64,000 nt of DNA from the NCBI RefSeq assembly GCF_041765605.1, contig NZ_CP168900.1, positions 1,752,001 to 1,816,000 of the forward strand, in the 5' to 3' direction. Shown piece after piece: positions 38,403 to 48,633 of this stretch. Both the position numbers and the translations under genes were made by a program. Each line of letters begins with the position of its first letter. Position 1 is the first letter of the stretch. Origin of the DNA: Listeria monocytogenes. GTDB taxonomy: Bacteria; Bacillota; Bacilli; Lactobacillales; Listeriaceae. The notes under the pieces were generated by a model, which was given only the letters and a program-made list of their open reading frames with translations, was not told the DNA's origin and did no database searches.

Positions 38403-38978
38403 ATGAATAATTATGAAAAAAGAACGCTAAAAAAGAAGACCGCAATTATTCAGGCAGCTCTTTCATTATTTGGAAAACAAGGTTTTTCTGATGTAAGTAT
38501 TAAAGATATTGCCGCCCTTGCAGATGTTTCGCAAGTGTCTATTTATAATTATTTTGGAAGTAAAGAAGCGCTTGTTGGTGAATGTGCTCGCATTATTATG
38601 CAAGATACCATTACTTTAGCGGAAGAAATTTTAGCATCAGAAGGAACATTCACGCAAAAATTAGAGCGGGCTCTAAAGCTCTGTAATGCAGAAATAAATC
38701 TGTCTTTAAGTAAATTTATATCGCAAGAAGCGAGTAAAGACGCGCAATTTATCACGCTGTTAGTGAATAATATTAATGCCCTTAAAAATGAGATTTATAT
38801 GAAATATATCGCTATCGGCAAGCAAGAAAAAATTATTGATAGCCGTCTTTCTGATCAATCTATTCAACTTTTTATTAAAGCAATTAATGGTTTAGGTTTC
38901 ACAGTCCCAGAGGAAGAACTTGAGGAGAAACAGGCGGAGATAGTGCAGTTGTTTTTGTATGGGTTGATTGGGAAATAA
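38403..38978 (+). CDS. TetR/AcrR-family transcriptional regulator
   Basis: 191 aa, usual length. The N-terminal helix-turn-helix is clear: AIIQAALSLFGKQGFSDVSIKDIAALADVSQVSIYNYFGSKEALVG at about 13-58. The C-terminal helical ligand domain is divergent, as usual. It is divergent from the methyltransferase gene, and the 184-bp gap between them holds two related inverted repeats, one at each promoter. The simplest reading is repression of both genes, relieved by a ligand connected with the methyltransferase's substrate. It ends at a very stable hairpin shared with the nuclease-like gene. Confidence 0.9.
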   Translation: MNNYEKRTLKKKTAIIQAALSLFGKQGFSDVSIKDIAALADVSQVSIYNYFGSKEALVGECARIIMQDTITLAEEILASEGTFTQKLERALKLCNAEINLSLSKFISQEASKDAQFITLLVNNINALKNEIYMKYIAIGKQEKIIDSRLSDQSIQLFIKAINGLGFTVPEEELEEKQAEIVQLFLYGLIGK

Positions 38979-38988
38979 TGTTAAAAAA

Positions 38989-39045
38989 GAAAGGGACCTA
39001 TAAGATTGACAAAGAATATGTCAATCTTATAGGTCCTTTTTTAAG
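38989..39045. terminator. Strong bidirectional terminator
   Basis: 18-bp perfect stem GGACCTATAAGATTGACA / TGTCAATCTTATAGGTCC with a 7-nt loop, flanked by A and T runs. It separates the convergent tetR and HsdR-N-like genes. Confidence 0.95.
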
Positions 39046-39057
39046 TGGACTTTTGTA

Positions 39058-40125
39058 TTATAAGTATCTCTCGACTACAGGAATGATTTTATCCGCATGA
39101 TTGAAAATATCAATCACATCAACAATTTCTATGGTAGTTTTTTCTTCGTCATTTATTACAAAATAGGTTCTTGCATTATTAATGTATAATCTTAAAACCC
39201 ATTTTCTTATATTGTTATCTAAAATTATATTAAAGTACGATTTATTATCTCTATAAAAAATTCTAGATGTATCAATAGTATCTTTCAATAATAATTTAGT
39301 TGTCGTGAATGCTTCAATTTCTGCTTCTGTTGTAATAATATCTTCTTCCTCTTCTGCATTTGCTTCTACTTGAGGAACTTCTAATTCTTCTACTGAAACA
39401 GATGTATTAAGCGCAGCATTTAGTTTACTATTCACTTGATCTGCAATAAATTGTCGAAATCCCCTTTTTACAACAGGTGTGAATTTATCGATAATTACTT
39501 TTGTTTTCATTCCGTCATAGATTTCGCCAAGAATAAATTTAACAAATTCTTCGCTTGGATCATTAACTTCTTTAGTTAAAAATTCTTTGACAAAATTAAG
39601 ATATTTTAAATCAGAAGCTGCTTTAGAAATATTCTCTACATCAAAATTTTCTTTTTGGAATTTAAAAATTTCAGAAATTTGAACATCTTTTATTTCTGTA
39701 AGTACAAAGGAAAAGAATGGCGTTTTATCCATCTTGTTTGGTTCTTCCAAATCAGTATAGAATCGGTATTCATTACCGTTAGTTAAAATGCCGAATTTTG
39801 CTGTTGTAGTTCCAAAATATCTAAACAGCTGCGAATCATGGTTTTTTAAATCTGATTTAATAGATTTCGCTTCAATTAGGATAATGGGATTGTTATTATT
39901 TAAAATAGCATAATCTACTTTCTCTCCTTTTTTTATCCCTACATCCGCAACATACTCTGGTGAAAATTCGAGTGGATTAAAAACATCATATCCTAACAGT
40001 TGAAAAAAAGGCATAATTAAGGATGTTTTCGTCGCTTCTTCCGTAGCTATCGAATCCTTAAGCGTAGATACTCTTTCTCCTAATTTCTTTACATCTAATA
40101 ATAGTGTTTCACTATCCATTTTCAT
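39058..40125 (-). CDS. Stand-alone HsdR-N-like restriction endonuclease domain protein
   Basis: 355 aa. The N-terminal 110 residues match the N-terminal nuclease domain of type I restriction subunit R: E30 near ATKTSLIMPFFQLLGYDVFNP, D71 in KVDYAIL, E85-x-K87 in IILIEAKS, and Q99 in the following QLFRYF helix. This is a complete PD-(D/E)xK site. There is no helicase motor and no neighbouring hsdM/hsdS, so it is not a type I system. Residues 150-355 carry a helical linker, an acidic stretch (EANAEEEEDII) and an alpha/beta end. Similar orphan proteins are common and often labelled predicted type IV restriction. Activity against modified DNA is possible but unproven. Confidence 0.82.
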   Translation of the reverse strand: MKMDSETLLLDVKKLGERVSTLKDSIATEEATKTSLIMPFFQLLGYDVFNPLEFSPEYVADVGIKKGEKVDYAILNNNNPIILIEAKSIKSDLKNHDSQLFRYFGTTTAKFGILTNGNEYRFYTDLEEPNKMDKTPFFSFVLTEIKDVQISEIFKFQKENFDVENISKAASDLKYLNFVKEFLTKEVNDPSEEFVKFILGEIYDGMKTKVIIDKFTPVVKRGFRQFIADQVNSKLNAALNTSVSVEELEVPQVEANAEEEEDIITTEAEIEAFTTTKLLLKDTIDTSRIFYRDNKSYFNIILDNNIRKWVLRLYINNARTYFVINDEEKTTIEIVDVIDIFNHADKIIPVVERYL

Positions 40126-40304
40126 CGTCTCCTACTTTATGTATTATTATTCACATTTATTTTTAAATGGAAGAAGATTCCATTTAGCTAAGTGTAATAT
40201 ATATTTCTTTATACGTCTATTAATTTTAAAATATTACAAAAAATAGTTTTAAAATACGCTTTTAAAGCTGCCGGAATAGGTATTGTTTACAAAAAGAAGA
40301 TAGT

Positions 40305-40349
40305 AAAAAAGCAGAAATTCTCTAGTATAAAAGAAAATTTCTGCTTTTA
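40305..40349 (-). terminator. Terminator of the EIIB-EIIA-MupG operon
   Basis: AAAGCAGAAATT / AATTTCTGCTTT stem with an 18-nt loop, followed on the minus strand by TTTTTTAC. The rest of the 230-bp gap (40126-40304) is AT-rich with nothing further recognised. Confidence 0.88.
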
Positions 40350-40355
40350 AAATTA

Positions 40356-41444
40356 TTATTTCTTCTTCTCAACCAATCTAAAATGTTGCCATGGTAGAAT
40401 GGTATCTAGTAAATAACGCTCTTCTGGGACAATTCGAGCAACGATATTGGTGTTGCCGGAGTTTTCCATTTCTTGGAGTGCTACTTGCATTTCGCCTTTG
40501 TAGCGTTCGTAGCCGTCGTTATCGATAGTCACGTCGCCTTTTGCAATAGTATTTGTGTCGTGTGCAGGGAAATCGAATTGTTTGAAATTAACACGCGTCA
40601 TTGTTGAACGTAGCACGTACTCGGAAGCATCGCCACGATTGAAATGTTTTTGTGTTAAAACGATTTCTTTTTCCACGTCAGTTGCACCGTCTAAAAACTC
40701 TACTGCTAATTGTAATTCATTACGGTTTAATTCGCTTAAAGCGCGTAATTCGTCTTCAGAAGCGAACATGTTCCCGACAATGACATCATCAATCAGGCCA
40801 GTGTTCCAAAGATCTTTTGCTTGCACAGTAATGTCTACTCCGCGATGTTCTTCCATTGTTGGAAGTCCGCCGTCCACAACAAACCATGGGCCAAATTCGC
40901 CGCTGTTAGAAGAAACGAAAGCTGCTGTACGTAAGTTTAAATCTTTGAATTGTTTACTTGTACGTAAGAAATGTTCTCTGGAAAGACCAGTGTATTTTCT
41001 TGGGTAGAAGTTATGACAACCAATGATATTTCCTACGTTTGCTTGGTAAGATAGGATATTTTCAACATAACGAGTACCATTACTAATGTTTAGCTCGATT
41101 TTTAGATCTGTATCGTCAAAGGACATTGCTGCCTCTTCGGAACCAGAGAAGCCTAGGTCAAGACGAAGGCCTGCTAAACCAAGCTCTTTGAAACGATCTA
41201 ATTCTTTATAAGTGATATTTAACGATTCAAATACTGTAGGATCAACATCAGCAATAACATCAAATCCTAATTCTTTTGCGCGTTTGCAAATGGTTTCTAA
41301 TTTAGCAAATTCCGCTTCGTCATTAGCAGAAATCAAGCAAGTGAAGATACGGCTAAAACCATATTTTGCAGCTGTTTCAATGTATCCTAATGATTCTTCT
41401 AGTGCTACATGTTGTGGAAATACGGATATTCCTAATTTTCTCAT
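40356..41444 (-). CDS. MupG/DUF871-family TIM-barrel 6-phosphoglycosidase
   Basis: 362 aa. N-terminal TIM barrel starting MRKLGISVFPQHVALEESLGYIETAAKYGFSRIFTCLIS, with GLAGLRLDLGFSG and GCHNFYPRKYTGLS. These are landmarks of the DUF871/MupG family. The C-terminal cyclophilin-like domain (about 245-360) includes ASEYVLRSTMTR and the closing YLLDTILPWQHFRL. The best-known member, S. aureus MupG, splits MurNAc-6-P-GlcNAc imported by a PTS. Here the gene ends an operon with orphan PTS EIIB and EIIA, so a PTS-phosphorylated disaccharide is the likely substrate, but its identity is open. Translation starts 21 bases after EIIA. Confidence 0.85.
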   Translation of the reverse strand: MRKLGISVFPQHVALEESLGYIETAAKYGFSRIFTCLISANDEAEFAKLETICKRAKELGFDVIADVDPTVFESLNITYKELDRFKELGLAGLRLDLGFSGSEEAAMSFDDTDLKIELNISNGTRYVENILSYQANVGNIIGCHNFYPRKYTGLSREHFLRTSKQFKDLNLRTAAFVSSNSGEFGPWFVVDGGLPTMEEHRGVDITVQAKDLWNTGLIDDVIVGNMFASEDELRALSELNRNELQLAVEFLDGATDVEKEIVLTQKHFNRGDASEYVLRSTMTRVNFKQFDFPAHDTNTIAKGDVTIDNDGYERYKGEMQVALQEMENSGNTNIVARIVPEERYLLDTILPWQHFRLVEKKK

Positions 41445-41465
41445 TTAAATCATCCCTTCAAAAAC

Positions 41466-41768
41466 TTATTTAGAGCGGTATAAATCAATAATTTCTTTGG
41501 CTAAATCTTTAAAAGTAATAGCGTTCATTAAGTGATCTTGCGCGTGGACTAGTAGTAAAGATACTTCTGCCTTTTCGCCGCGTGCTTCCCCTTGAATTAA
41601 TGAAGTTTGTGAATGATGCGCTTCAAGTAGTGCTGCTTCTGCACTTTTGATTTGCTCATCTGCCGCGTCAAAATCCCCTTTTTTTGCCGCTTCGATTGCT
41701 AGCATTGCGTCGCTTTTAGCGTTTCCCCCGTGTACGATTAATTGCATAATTGTTTGTTCTAATTCCAT
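41466..41768 (-). CDS. PTS lactose/cellobiose-type EIIA component
   Basis: 100 aa, all-helical lactose/chitobiose EIIA. The phosphorylated histidine is H75 in LLLVHAQDHLM. The N-terminal MQLIVHGGNAKSDAMLAIEAAKKGDF and the HHSQTSLI helix are typical. It accepts phosphate from HPr and passes it to EIIB Cys. It lies 69 bases after EIIB and 21 bases before the MupG-like gene. No EIIC permease gene is present in the operon. Confidence 0.92.
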   Translation of the reverse strand: MELEQTIMQLIVHGGNAKSDAMLAIEAAKKGDFDAADEQIKSAEAALLEAHHSQTSLIQGEARGEKAEVSLLLVHAQDHLMNAITFKDLAKEIIDLYRSK

Positions 41769-41837
41769 TGTTTACACATCCTTTTTCATTTATCGAACTT
41801 ATGTCTAATTCCTCTTCAAGCAGTCTCGAACTCGAGA

Positions 41838-42146
41838 TTATTTCTCAATCATTGCTAGTGCATCATTTAGCACTTTTTCGCCGTCCATTGTTCCATAGTC
41901 AATCCCGTTAATGATCGCAACTGGAATACCTAATGGATCCAGTACTCGCTTCAAATTCTTCTCTAAAAACCGAACTTGTGGTGCGAGTAAAACAACATCT
42001 ACGTTGCCTTTATACTTATCAAAATCAGCTTCCGCCACTGCAATGACAGTAGCATCCACTTGTTGTTTTTCGATAGCTTCTGTCATTTTTTTTACGAGCA
42101 GACTTGTGGACATACCGGCCGAACAAACTAACATGATGTTATTCAT
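41838..42146 (-). CDS. PTS lactose/cellobiose-type EIIB component
   Basis: 102 aa. The phosphocysteine is C8 in IMLVCSAGMSTSLLVKKM, the P-loop-like signature of cellobiose EIIB. DVVLLAPQVRFLEKNL and GIPVAIINGIDYGTMDG complete the fold. It is the first gene behind a sigma-54 promoter whose activator gene lies immediately upstream. It pairs with EIIA, but the transporter subunit must come from elsewhere. The corresponding Listeria genes (lmo1720/1719) are, as I recall, grouped with the sigma-54 PTS regulon. Confidence 0.92.
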   Translation of the reverse strand: MNNIMLVCSAGMSTSLLVKKMTEAIEKQQVDATVIAVAEADFDKYKGNVDVVLLAPQVRFLEKNLKRVLDPLGIPVAIINGIDYGTMDGEKVLNDALAMIEK

Positions 42147-42189
42147 TAATTTAACCTCCTAGTTTGAAAAGCTGCACGTATATATAATA

Positions 42190-42205
42190 TGCAAGATATG
42201 TGCCA
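42190..42205 (-). promoter_or_regulatory. Sigma-54 promoter for the EIIB-EIIA-MupG operon
   Basis: The minus strand reads TGGCACATATCTTGCA, an exact match to the -24/-12 consensus TGGCAC-N5-TTGCA. It is about 43 bases from the EIIB start. Confidence 0.93.
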
Positions 42206-42237
42206 ACTTTTCTTCTTGTTTGTTGCTTCCTTACAAA

Positions 42238-42262
42238 GTTTTTCACTTACACAAGTAAAAAA
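42238..42262. promoter_or_regulatory. Candidate activator site upstream of the sigma-54 promoter
   Basis: Inverted repeat TTTTTcACTT-ACAC-AAGT-AAAAAA, about 33 bp upstream of the -24 element. It partly overlaps the regulator's terminator. It is a candidate site for the LevR-type activator, though such sites are often further away. Confidence 0.35.
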
Positions 42263-42300
42263 GCCAAGTGTGTAAGACAATACACACTTGGCAGTTTTTT
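42257..42300 (-). terminator. Terminator of the LevR-type regulator gene
   Basis: GCCAAGTGTGT / ACACACTTGGC stem with 8-nt loop, T-run on the minus strand. It isolates the regulator from the sigma-54 promoter. Confidence 0.93.
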
Positions 42301-42302
42301 TC

Positions 42303-44981
<2,679 letters not shown>

Positions 44982-45056
44982 CTACTCTACTCCTTTTTGA
45001 AACTCTATGTTTCCATTATACCTTTTTAAATGGCATCCTCGCAACGATAAAAATTA

Positions 45057-45113
45057 AGTAAAAAAAAGCGCGAATGCTTTTCTTTCTATCAAGAGAGAAA
45101 AACATTCGGCGCA
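45057..45113 (-). terminator. Terminator of the DECD-box helicase gene
   Basis: Long interrupted stem GCGCcGAATGtTTTTCTCTC / GAAAGAAAAgCATTCGCGC, T-run on the minus strand. Confidence 0.9.
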
Positions 45114-45115
45114 TC

Positions 45116-46444
45116 TTAAGATTTTTTTAAATTAGTTGGTTTTTTGTTGAATTTATTTGGTTTATTATTACGTGTCGGTTTAGCCGAGTTAGCTGGCTTT
45201 TCTTTACGTCCTCCAGCAGTTCCAGTTGGTTTGTCTTTGCGGAACGGCTTCTTCCCGTCGTCTTTTTTACTTTTTTGAACTTGTTTAGGCGGTCTTGATG
45301 CTTTTTTAGCGATTTTGTTTTCTGGAACAGCGCCGTCAAGAAGCTTCCCTTGATAAAAGCGAACCTGTTTTCCTTTTAAGTTGTGGATAGTTAAATATTG
45401 TTTTAATGTTCTTATTTCACGTGGATTAGCGAAAGTAATAACAGTACCCGATTTGCCCATTCGTCCAGTCCGTCCAGAACGGTGCGTGTACTCTTTTTCA
45501 CTTGCTGCTAAGTCATAGTGAATCACGTAAGGTAAATCTTCTATATCCAGCCCACGAGCCGCTACATCTGTCACGATTAAATAAGTCAACGTGCCTTTTT
45601 TAAAGTCGTCCAGATATTTTTTGCGTTTTTCTTTGCGAATTTCGCCGTGAATTCCAGCTGCTTTTACTTTATCGTAATGCAGTTTTTCTAGCAAAATTTC
45701 CATTCGTGGTTTGTCTTTTACGAAAACTAAGCCGCGCATGTCTTTAATATGCGAAATGCGGCGCAGTAAAGTAGCTTTATCACGTGATTCCACATCCATG
45801 TATAAGTGTTCCACATTCGTTAATTCTTCTGGTTTTGCCGTTACCTCTAGCATTACTGGTGTGTTTTCTGTTTGTGCAAAAAACATGTCCGGATTTTCTA
45901 GTTTTGTTGCGGATACAAGTGTCAATTGGCGATCGCGAACGGCACTTTCAACAATCTCCAGTGTGCTTTTAAAATTTTCTTGGCGAAGTAATTGGTCGCA
46001 TTCGTCCAACGTAATTGTCTTGATTTCATGCATTTTAATTTTCTTTTGTTTGATTAATTCAAGTGCTCGACCTGGAGAAGCCACAATAATTTGCGGTTTT
46101 TTCTTTAATTTTTCGATTTGACGTTTGACATTAGCTCCTCCGATTAAAGAGATTACTGTGAGTTCATCACTTGGTAACCACGAACGGATTACTTCTGTGA
46201 TTTGCATAACTAATTCATGTGATGGCGCTAAAACGAGCCATTGTGTTTTTGGAATTGCCTCTATTTTTTCAAGGGTTGGCAGCGCATAAGCCACCGTTTT
46301 CCCCGTTCCAGTTGGTGATACTGCAAGTACATCTGCACCATCTTTGATTGGTTGGTACATTGCGCTTTGAATCTCTGTTGGCGTTTCATAACCATGTTCT
46401 TGCCATTTTTCCGCCCAAAAGCTTGGGATATTTGATTCTGTCAT
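45116..46444 (-). CDS. DEAD-box family ATP-dependent RNA helicase (DECD variant)
   Basis: 442 aa. Motif I is SPTGTGKT (43-50), motif Ia APSHELV, motif III SAT (178-180), motif VI HRSGRTGRMG near 325. Motif II reads DECD (147-150) rather than DEAD, a tolerated but unusual variant. The last 60 residues are a basic, proline- and asparagine-rich tail (KKASRPPKQVQKSKKDDGKK onward) that should bind RNA. The Q-motif is in GYETPTEIQ. It would unwind structured RNA in ribosome assembly, mRNA decay or at low temperature. Lmo1722 is the apparent Listeria orthologue. It is transcribed alone. Confidence 0.92.
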   Translation of the reverse strand: MTESNIPSFWAEKWQEHGYETPTEIQSAMYQPIKDGADVLAVSPTGTGKTVAYALPTLEKIEAIPKTQWLVLAPSHELVMQITEVIRSWLPSDELTVISLIGGANVKRQIEKLKKKPQIIVASPGRALELIKQKKIKMHEIKTITLDECDQLLRQENFKSTLEIVESAVRDRQLTLVSATKLENPDMFFAQTENTPVMLEVTAKPEELTNVEHLYMDVESRDKATLLRRISHIKDMRGLVFVKDKPRMEILLEKLHYDKVKAAGIHGEIRKEKRKKYLDDFKKGTLTYLIVTDVAARGLDIEDLPYVIHYDLAASEKEYTHRSGRTGRMGKSGTVITFANPREIRTLKQYLTIHNLKGKQVRFYQGKLLDGAVPENKIAKKASRPPKQVQKSKKDDGKKPFRKDKPTGTAGGRKEKPANSAKPTRNNKPNKFNKKPTNLKKS

Positions 46445-46528
46445 GACCCGACTCCTTTATTAGTTCTTCTCTGTATCATACCATGCTTACTGCAAGTCTG
46501 CACTTTTATTTAGAATTTATATTGCGCG

Positions 46529-46573
46529 GAAAAAGAGCTAGAAAACAGCCCGAAAGCCTTTTCCTAGCTCTTC
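46529..46573 (-). terminator. Terminator of the oxidoreductase gene / GH3 operon
   Basis: AAGAGCTAGgAAAA / TTTTcTAGCTCTT stem with T-run on the minus strand. It closes the GH3-phosphorylase-LacI-oxidoreductase operon. Confidence 0.9.
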
Positions 46574-46577
46574 AAAA

Positions 46578-47561
46578 TTATTTTTCTGCGTCAAACCAAA
46601 TATCATTTTGGTGACGAAGTTCGTTGGAGACACGTAATACTTTCAAGCTTAGGTCTGCTAAGTATTCATATGTATCTCGGTCGCTTTGTTCGATAATTCT
46701 TGCAAACTCTGCTGCTTCAAATTGCATATCATTGGCTACAACTGGTCCAGCAAGTTCTGTTTCTTCTTTTGTTGCGTTGTCGTAAAAAGTAATCTTTTCA
46801 ATTCCAGTAAGCGGGTCAACAATCAGTGTTCCTTTTTGACCATAAATTTCGCTTGGCAGGAAGGACTGTGAGTTTTTCCCTTGAATGATAGTAATATTGA
46901 ATGTTGGGTATTCGAGAATTATTGGTCCAAGTCCGTCTACACCAGTTGGTAATTTAGTGGCAAAATAAGTTGCTTTTACAGGTTCACCGAATAGTGTAAT
47001 CGCTGAATATAATGGATAAACACCTAAGTCAACGATGGATCCGCCAGAAAATTTCAAGGAGAAGATGTTTGGTTCTTCACCGTTTAAAACTTGATCGTAT
47101 CTGGAAGAATACTTCATGTACACTAGTGTTGCCCCGTGAATAGTACCTACTTTTTCGATGTTTTCTTGTAGGCGTTTGAAGTTTGGCTCTTGAATGTGGC
47201 GCGCTGCTTCAAATAAAAAGACATTGTTTTCGCGAGCAATTTGATGCGCATGCTCTAATTCGGCTACGGTAGAAAAAATCGGTTTTTCTACGATAACATG
47301 TTTTTTATTTTTCAGTAAGCTAACCGCATGTTGATAATGGAGCGCATTAGGAGAAGCAATGTAGACCGCATCAAGTGCGTCTGATTTGCCCATTTCTTCT
47401 ATATCTGTGAAATAAGTCAACTCTCCATATTTTTCTCCAAATGCGCGTGCTTTTTCTTCTGTTCGTGAATATACCGCAGTAAGATTCCATTCACCTGAAT
47501 TAATAGCACCTTCAATAAAAGAATCCGTAATCCAGTTCGTTCCCATAATTCCAAGTTTCAT
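46578..47561 (-). CDS. Gfo/Idh/MocA-family oxidoreductase
   Basis: 327 aa. The NAD(P)-binding start is LGIMGTNWITDSFIEGA, with the family's EKPIF motif at about 93-97. A conserved LGVYPLY and the following histidine-free stretch lie in the C-terminal domain. The enzyme would oxidise or reduce a hydroxyl of a sugar or sugar derivative. It is the last gene of the sophoro-oligosaccharide operon, 59 bases after the LacI gene. That position suggests a side reaction on glucose or an oxidised beta-1,2-glucoside. The catalytic His seen in many relatives was not located with confidence, so activity is uncertain. Confidence 0.87.
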   Translation of the reverse strand: MKLGIMGTNWITDSFIEGAINSGEWNLTAVYSRTEEKARAFGEKYGELTYFTDIEEMGKSDALDAVYIASPNALHYQHAVSLLKNKKHVIVEKPIFSTVAELEHAHQIARENNVFLFEAARHIQEPNFKRLQENIEKVGTIHGATLVYMKYSSRYDQVLNGEEPNIFSLKFSGGSIVDLGVYPLYSAITLFGEPVKATYFATKLPTGVDGLGPIILEYPTFNITIIQGKNSQSFLPSEIYGQKGTLIVDPLTGIEKITFYDNATKEETELAGPVVANDMQFEAAEFARIIEQSDRDTYEYLADLSLKVLRVSNELRHQNDIWFDAEK

Positions 47562-47620
47562 TAGCCAACAGCTCCCTTCATTTTATCTTAAGTATACCTT
47601 AAAATAAGGAAAAAAGCGTA

Positions 47621-48586
47621 CTAATTGTTTGAAACAGATGGTCCACTGATTCTAGTAGTATAGATTATTTCGTTTTCAGCTTTTCCGCCTTCAAGTAGTT
47701 CCACTAGTTTATCTGCGGCAACTGCGCCCCATTTGTACTTCGAATATTCAATAGTAGCAAGACGTGGAACCAAATACTCGCTTATATCCGTATTATCAAA
47801 GCCAATAATTCGCACGTCTTTACCGATTTCCAAATCTGTCCCTGAAAAATAACGATACATCCCAATAGCCATGTTATCATTTAGAGCAAATACAGAAACA
47901 GGGGCCTTCCAGTTTTCCGTGATAATGGCTGCTGCTTTTTCGCCACTCTCTTCGGAAAAGTCTCCTTCAATAATATGCACCTTTTTGTCACCTGACCGAG
48001 CGAGTTCTTGTTTCGCGGTTTCGAGCCTGACTCTTGCATCATAAGAATCGTCTGGACCGGTAATGACATAGAAATCCCCTTTAAAATTAGTAGATAAATA
48101 ATCAATCGCTAGCGTTGCGCCGCCCTTATTATCTAGAAGGACTTGGCTCACATTTTCATGGGTAAGTTCCCGGTCGAGCACCACTAATTTATGACCGCGA
48201 TTCGCATAATTAATGATTTCGCTAGACGGGAAATTCGCATCTAAAATAATAGCGCCATCAATCATTTTCTCGGGTAAAAATCGGTGTGTTTTCGTGCCAC
48301 TGCAAGCGATGAGTTCATATCCATGTTTATATAGCGTTTGCGTTAAACCTTCCAGTAAAGTCCCGTAAAAAATCCCGCCGTAATTCGTTAAATAGACGCC
48401 GATAATTTTTGTTTCTCTTGTTTTTAACGTTCGTGCTGCCATATTGGGAATATAATTCAATTCATTTGCGATGGTCATAATTCGTTTTCGCGTTTTTTCG
48501 GTCACTTTCGGGCTGCCATTAAGTGCGTAGGATACTGTTGAAATGGAAACCCCTGCCTTTTTCGCGATATCTTTAATTCCTACCAC
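47621..48586 (-). CDS. LacI-family repressor of the sophoro-oligosaccharide locus
   Basis: 321 aa. N-terminal helix-turn-helix GIKDIAKKAGVSISTVSYALNG (3-24) and hinge ARTLKTRET near 50-58, then a periplasmic-binding-protein-like sensor domain (about 60-320). It sits inside the operon, 47 bases after the phosphorylase gene, so it is probably autoregulated. The two identical GAAACGTTTC palindromes downstream of both divergent promoters are good operator candidates. The inducer is likely a sophoro-oligosaccharide; that is inferred from the neighbours. Confidence 0.92.
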   Translation of the reverse strand: MVGIKDIAKKAGVSISTVSYALNGSPKVTEKTRKRIMTIANELNYIPNMAARTLKTRETKIIGVYLTNYGGIFYGTLLEGLTQTLYKHGYELIACSGTKTHRFLPEKMIDGAIILDANFPSSEIINYANRGHKLVVLDRELTHENVSQVLLDNKGGATLAIDYLSTNFKGDFYVITGPDDSYDARVRLETAKQELARSGDKKVHIIEGDFSEESGEKAAAIITENWKAPVSVFALNDNMAIGMYRYFSGTDLEIGKDVRIIGFDNTDISEYLVPRLATIEYSKYKWGAVAADKLVELLEGGKAENEIIYTTRISGPSVSNN

Positions 48587-48633
48587 GTGAATCGCATCCT
48601 TTTCTGTTTTCTTTTATTATACACAAAACAACC

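Noticed and set aside
39058-40125. Type I restriction system
   Set aside because: No HsdM, HsdS or helicase motor region is present; only the N-terminal nuclease part matches.
36753-41500. Prophage or genomic island integrated at tRNA-Arg(CCT)
   Set aside because: No integrase, no phage genes and no second copy of the tRNA 3' end was seen; only variable-looking genes remain.
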